Shown here piece after piece: positions 50,615-54,056 of a stretch of 54,056 nucleotides of DNA (within the stretch, counting starts at the first letter, position 1; every line of letters starts with the position of its first letter). Origin of the DNA: Bacteroidales bacterium. Lineage in GTDB: Bacteria; Bacteroidota; Bacteroidia; Bacteroidales; UBA932. The notes under the pieces are model-generated. The model worked only from the letters and a program-made list of their open reading frames with translations, was not told the DNA's origin and searched no databases. A program made the position numbers and the translations under genes. The DNA is taken from positions 1 to 54,056 of the forward strand of contig JAKSKK010000014.1 in the NCBI GenBank assembly GCA_024401745.1. Reading direction: 5' to 3'.

Positions 50615-51979
50615 ATGGCGATGAAGCCTATGGACAACAGGAAGAAAGGGGCGCTCTGCTGGGCGGCCCTTGCCTGCCTTGTGGTGCCGATGTTCGCGTC
50701 GTACTTCTTCGACGACATGTTCTCTACAGTGTCCCACCTGTTCAGCAATCCTGATTCGCTGCAGCTGGGATGGAACGCCAAGGACTTCGGCAACTTCATA
50801 GGCGACTACAGCCTCCTCTGCGTATGCGGAGGACTGATCGTAGGCGGAATCCTGCTCGACATATTCGGAGTGCGCATCATGGGCTCCGTCTTCCTGGCAA
50901 TGATGGTGGGCGGCGGCGCGATGATATACTTCGGAGTCGCAGGCGGACTGCCGAAGGAGAGCGCCATAGCAGTCGGACGCATAGGCAGGATGTTCTTCGG
51001 GCTCGGAAGCGAGATCGCCGGAGTGGCCGTCACACGTTCGATAGCCAAGTGGTTCAAGGGACGCAACATGTCCTTCGCCATGGGCCTGCAGCTGGCCATA
51101 GCCAGGGCCGGCACCGCAATAGCGCTGATCGCGGCACCCTTCATCGTAGGTGTGCCCAAGGACTTCTACTCCTTCCAGGATACCGCCCGCCCGGCACTCA
51201 TTGGACTGTTCCTGCTTCTCGCAGGCGCTGCAGTATGGGCGATCTTCGTGGCTCTTGACGCAGGCTTCGACAGACGCGAGGGCATAGTCCGCACCAGAGG
51301 CGAGGTACAGGAGGAGGACAAGTTCAGTTTCAAGGACATCACCGGCCTGCTGCGCAATCCCAGGTTCCTGATGATAGGAATCCTGTGCGTGTCGTTCTAC
51401 TGCTGCGTAAGCTCATTCAAGAAATTCGGCACCGCCGTGGTGATACCGCGCTTCGGAATAGACCCGGCAATAGCCGGCACCATGGTGTCGATGATACCCT
51501 TCTTCACCATCATCTTCACTCCCCTTTTCGGCGCCCTGGTCGACAGGACCGGTCACGCCACGCGCTGGATGATAGGTGGCAGCTTCGCGGTGTTCATCGG
51601 ACACATGCTGATAGCATTCGCCCCTCAGGGCGCGGCATTCTTCGGATACGCAGGCATCGGCCTGCTGGGCCTCGGCTACTCGCTGGTTCCCTCGGCCATG
51701 TGGCCTTCTGTCCCCCGCATCGTGCCCGAGCGCAGTCTGGGAACCGCCTATTCGCTGATTTACTGGATACAGAACATAGGTCTGTTCTTCGTCCCGAAGA
51801 TCGTGGGACGGACACTGGAATCGGACCCGGGCATACATGGAGCAGAGAGAGTAGAATGGCTGTTCATCGGCCTTGGCATGCTGGCAATCAGCGTTGCCAC
51901 AATGCTGATGCACTCTTCCTCACTCCACCCCGAGCTGCATCTTGACAGCGCAAGGGCCAGAGAAAAAAAGACAGAATAA
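50615..51979 (+). CDS. Major facilitator superfamily transporter (copy 2)
   Basis: A 454-residue paralogue of the previous gene, 3 bp downstream. Shared features include LDIFGVRIMGS (copy 1 LDKLGVRFSG), AMGLQLAIARAG (copy 1 AMGLEMAIARLG), LGYSLVPSAMWPSVPRI (copy 1 VSFSLVPAALWPSVPKI) and IYWIQNIGLFFVP (copy 1 IFWVQNIGLCLVP). Two adjacent, divergent copies may form a heterodimer or move related substrates. Its stop is directly followed by the dxs ATG. Confidence 0.85.
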   Translation: MAMKPMDNRKKGALCWAALACLVVPMFASYFFDDMFSTVSHLFSNPDSLQLGWNAKDFGNFIGDYSLLCVCGGLIVGGILLDIFGVRIMGSVFLAMMVGGGAMIYFGVAGGLPKESAIAVGRIGRMFFGLGSEIAGVAVTRSIAKWFKGRNMSFAMGLQLAIARAGTAIALIAAPFIVGVPKDFYSFQDTARPALIGLFLLLAGAAVWAIFVALDAGFDRREGIVRTRGEVQEEDKFSFKDITGLLRNPRFLMIGILCVSFYCCVSSFKKFGTAVVIPRFGIDPAIAGTMVSMIPFFTIIFTPLFGALVDRTGHATRWMIGGSFAVFIGHMLIAFAPQGAAFFGYAGIGLLGLGYSLVPSAMWPSVPRIVPERSLGTAYSLIYWIQNIGLFFVPKIVGRTLESDPGIHGAERVEWLFIGLGMLAISVATMLMHSSSLHPELHLDSARAREKKTE

Positions 51980-53857
51980 ATGACAGGATACGACATATTG
52001 GACAGGATAGACTCACCGCAGGACCTCAAGAAGCTCAGCATTGCAGAACTTGAGACTCTCTGCGCAGAAATCCGCGATTACATGGTGAACTGCTGTTCCC
52101 GCAACCCGGGGCACCTCGCATCGAGCCTCGGCGCGGTGGAGCTCATCGTAGGTTTCCATTATGTGTATGACACCCCTTTCGACAAGATAGTCTTCGACGT
52201 GGGCCATCAGGCCTACGCCCACAAGATACTCACCGGGCGCAGGGAGGCATTCAGGCAGAACCGCACCAGAGACGGGCTCGCCGGCTTCCCCAACCGCAGC
52301 GAGAGCGAGTACGACGCGTTCGGAGCAGGACATTCCAGCACCTCCATCTCAGCAGCGTTAGGAATGGCCGAAGCCGCAAGGCTCAAGCAGAGCGGCGAGA
52401 AGGTCGCAGCCCTGATCGGAGACGGCGCGCTGACCGGCGGACTGGCCTTCGAAGGCCTTAACAACTCAGGTGACTCCAGCGCCGATATCCTTGTGATACT
52501 CAACGACAACGACCACTCCATCGACGACAGCCACGGCGGCCTGCGCAACTATCTGCTCAGGGTCACCACCAGCATGCGCTACAACAAGCTCAAGACGCAC
52601 ATCTGGAACCGTCTGGGCGAAGGCCGTCTGCGCACATTCATCCAGAGATGGATACGCAGCCTCAAGTCATGGATAGTCAAGGGCTCCGGAGGTGACCTCT
52701 TCGAGGCCCTCGGATTCAGATACTTCGGCCCCATCGACGGCAACAGCATCGAAGACGTTGTGACGACCCTCCGCAAGATGCACTCGATGAAAGGCCCGCG
52801 CCTCGTGCACTGCATCACGACCAAGGGCAAGGGCTACCCAGCAGCCGAGGCCGATCCCACCACATGGCACGCTCCCGGAAAGTTCAACCCGGAAACTGGC
52901 GAGCGCCTGCCCTCTAAGCACCCCTTCGACCGCTACCAGGACGTGTTCGGCAATGTACTGAGCGAACTGGCCGACATCGACCCGCGCGTGATAGGCATCA
53001 CTCCCGCGATGTCCACCGGCTGCGGCATGAACATATTCGAGAAGAGCCACCCCGACCGTTTCTACGACGTAGGCATCGAGGAAGAGCACGCCGTCACGTT
53101 CTCGGCAGGCCTCGCAGCCAGCGGCCTCAGGCCCTTCTGCAACATCTACTCAGCCTTCAGCCAGAGGGCATACGACCAGATCATACACGACGTGGCCCTG
53201 CAGGGTCTGCCGGTGGTCATGTGCCTCGACAGGGCGGGACTTGTAGGCGAGGACGGTGCGACCCACCATGGCGCATTCGACATGGCGGCCTACCGCAGCA
53301 TCCCCGGCACGACCGTATCGGCCCCGGCCGACGAAGTGGAGCTCAAGAACCTCATGTACACCGCGCTGCAGAGCACAAGCGGCCCGTTCTTCATCCGCTA
53401 CCCCAGAGGCATGGGCGAGGGCGCAGACTGGAGGAATGCCGGATTCACCGAGCTGCCCGTCGGCAAGGCAGTCGAGCTCAGGAAGGGCAACAGCGTGGCC
53501 ATGATAGCATGCGGTCCCGTGGTGAACAGGGCCGTCGAGGCAGCAGACTGCTTCAACGGAGAGGTGGGCGTATACAACTTCAGATTCATCAAGCCCCTGG
53601 ACACAGAGATGCTCGCGCACATTGCGCGCACGTACAAATATATTATAACTGCAGAGGACGGTGCACTCAAGGGCGGACTCTTCGGAGCAGTGAGCGAATG
53701 GATGGCAGGGGTCGAGAACGCACCCGTGATCAAGGGCATAGGCATCCCCGACGAGTTCATAGCGCAGGACACACAGGCGGCCCAGAGGGCAGAATGTGGT
53801 CTTGATACAGAAACATTGAAAAAAGTTTGCGGAAAATATTTGGAAAATAGGAAATAG
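51980..53857 (+). CDS. dxs: 1-deoxy-D-xylulose-5-phosphate synthase
   Basis: First enzyme of the MEP route to isoprenoids, joining pyruvate and glyceraldehyde 3-phosphate with thiamine diphosphate. The 625-residue protein shows GHQAYAHKILTGR, the TPP-binding GDGALTGGLAFEGLNN through NDNDHSID, and the transketolase-type second half with VGIEEEHAVTFSAGLA, DRAGLVGEDGATHHG and IRYPRG. It follows the MFS pair with no gap, so it may share their promoter. Confidence 0.97.
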   Translation: MTGYDILDRIDSPQDLKKLSIAELETLCAEIRDYMVNCCSRNPGHLASSLGAVELIVGFHYVYDTPFDKIVFDVGHQAYAHKILTGRREAFRQNRTRDGLAGFPNRSESEYDAFGAGHSSTSISAALGMAEAARLKQSGEKVAALIGDGALTGGLAFEGLNNSGDSSADILVILNDNDHSIDDSHGGLRNYLLRVTTSMRYNKLKTHIWNRLGEGRLRTFIQRWIRSLKSWIVKGSGGDLFEALGFRYFGPIDGNSIEDVVTTLRKMHSMKGPRLVHCITTKGKGYPAAEADPTTWHAPGKFNPETGERLPSKHPFDRYQDVFGNVLSELADIDPRVIGITPAMSTGCGMNIFEKSHPDRFYDVGIEEEHAVTFSAGLAASGLRPFCNIYSAFSQRAYDQIIHDVALQGLPVVMCLDRAGLVGEDGATHHGAFDMAAYRSIPGTTVSAPADEVELKNLMYTALQSTSGPFFIRYPRGMGEGADWRNAGFTELPVGKAVELRKGNSVAMIACGPVVNRAVEAADCFNGEVGVYNFRFIKPLDTEMLAHIARTYKYIITAEDGALKGGLFGAVSEWMAGVENAPVIKGIGIPDEFIAQDTQAAQRAECGLDTETLKKVCGKYLENRK

Positions 53858-53869
53858 TTCCTATCTTTG
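53839..53869 (+). promoter_or_regulatory. tRNA operon promoter, -33 and -7 boxes
   Basis: TTTG (53839-53842), exactly 19 bp, then TATCTTTG (53862-53869): a perfect consensus promoter 36 nt before tRNA-Thr. The -33 box lies within the last codons of dxs. An inverted repeat, ATAGGAA-ATAG-TTCCTAT (53847-53864), fills the spacer and touches the -7 box. A boxA-like TTCTTTGAAATA precedes the tRNA. Confidence 0.85.
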
Positions 53870-53905
53870 CAGTCCCTAAAACTAAAGGGGTTCTTTGAAA
53901 TAGCT

Positions 53906-53982
53906 GCCGATGTAGCTCAGTTGGTCAGAGCGCGTGATTTGTAATCTCGAGGTCGAGGGTTCGACTCCCCCTATCGGCTCCA
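53906..53982 (+). tRNA. tRNA-Thr (anticodon UGU)
   Basis: A 77-nt cloverleaf with encoded CCA. The acceptor GCCGATG pairs with TATCGGC, the D-stem GCTC/GAGC is perfect, and the anticodon loop TTTGTAA gives UGU, which reads ACA. Two stem positions do not pair: a U-U at 29-41 and an A-C at 50-64. It is the first gene of a tRNA cluster. Confidence 0.95.
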
Positions 53983-54001
53983 TCGCAATAGCAATACATT
54001 T

Positions 54002-54056
54002 GGGTGAGTACCAGAGTGGCCAAATGGGGCAGACTGTAAATCTGCTGGTTTTTACC
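54002..54056 (+). tRNA. tRNA-Tyr (anticodon GUA), cut by the window edge
   Basis: The 5' 55 nt of a type II tRNA: GGGTGAG acceptor strand, TA, D-arm, and anticodon stem-loop CAGACTGTAAATCTG with anticodon GUA. The sequence stops in the long variable arm. The 19-nt gap to tRNA-Thr shows they share a transcript. Thr(UGU)-Tyr(GUA) is the order that in many bacteria leads on to Gly, Thr and tuf. Confidence 0.9.

Overview
The window looks like chromosomal core sequence from a GC-leaning member of the Bacteroidales (Bacteroidota). The evidence is the promoters (repeated TAnnTTTG -7 boxes, some with a TTTG -33 box exactly 19 bp upstream), start codons without Shine-Dalgarno sequences, a MoxR-DUF58-Bat aerotolerance-type operon, a two-domain HisB, PIN-PhoH and OmpA proteins of the Bacteroidota type, and a large bacterial alpha-2-macroglobulin. 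I see no prophage, insertion sequence or CRISPR array. Genes are packed tightly, with many 1- or 4-bp stop/start overlaps.

Layout. 1-284 holds two tandem, stable-RNA-type promoters firing leftwards off the window, plus a terminator-like hairpin. 285-7350 (minus) is a complete histidine operon, hisG-hisDC(fused)-hisB-hisH-hisA-hisF-hisIE, headed by a 14-codon leader peptide with five consecutive His codons and an intrinsic terminator directly before hisG, which is a classical attenuator layout. 7371-10708 (minus) is groEL, groES and glyA. 10766-11290 (plus) is a TrmH-family methyltransferase, followed by a cluster of perfect hairpins against the end of ppdK (minus, 11449-14175). 14230-23141 (minus) carries a PIN-PhoH ATPase, an orphan PurL-like AIR-synthase-fold protein, a 1724-residue alpha-2-macroglobulin without a thioester, and folC. 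23207-24403 is an OmpA-type outer-membrane protein. 24527-32724 (minus) is the operon moxR, DUF58, a membrane protein, batA, batB, batC and a fused batD-batE. 32750-45189 (plus) is truA, exbB, exbD, tonB, an RluB-like pseudouridine synthase with a repetitive N-terminus, era, topoisomerase IV subunit A, recJ, lysS, a second TrmH-family methylase and aroE. 45126-47954 (minus) is a GH31 lipoprotein whose end overlaps aroE. 48104-53857 holds ssb, aroK (minus), two tandem MFS transporters and dxs. The window ends in tRNA-Thr(UGU) and the start of tRNA-Tyr(GUA), the order that precedes tuf in many bacteria.

How it works together. Most genes are housekeeping: histidine and aromatic amino acid synthesis, folate and one-carbon metabolism (glyA, folC), protein folding, isoprenoid supply, translation and RNA modification, and TonB energisation of the outer membrane. 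The most informative features are regulatory and architectural: the His-codon attenuator, repeated -7 boxes only 4-8 nt before start codons (probable leaderless mRNAs), two fusions of adjacent operon genes (HisD-HisC and BatD-BatE, the latter retaining an internal signal-peptide-like segment), and the orphan PurL-like protein next to PIN-PhoH. I found no obviously new multi-gene system. The strongest candidates for follow-up are the his attenuator, the BatDE fusion and the PurL-like/PhoH pair.
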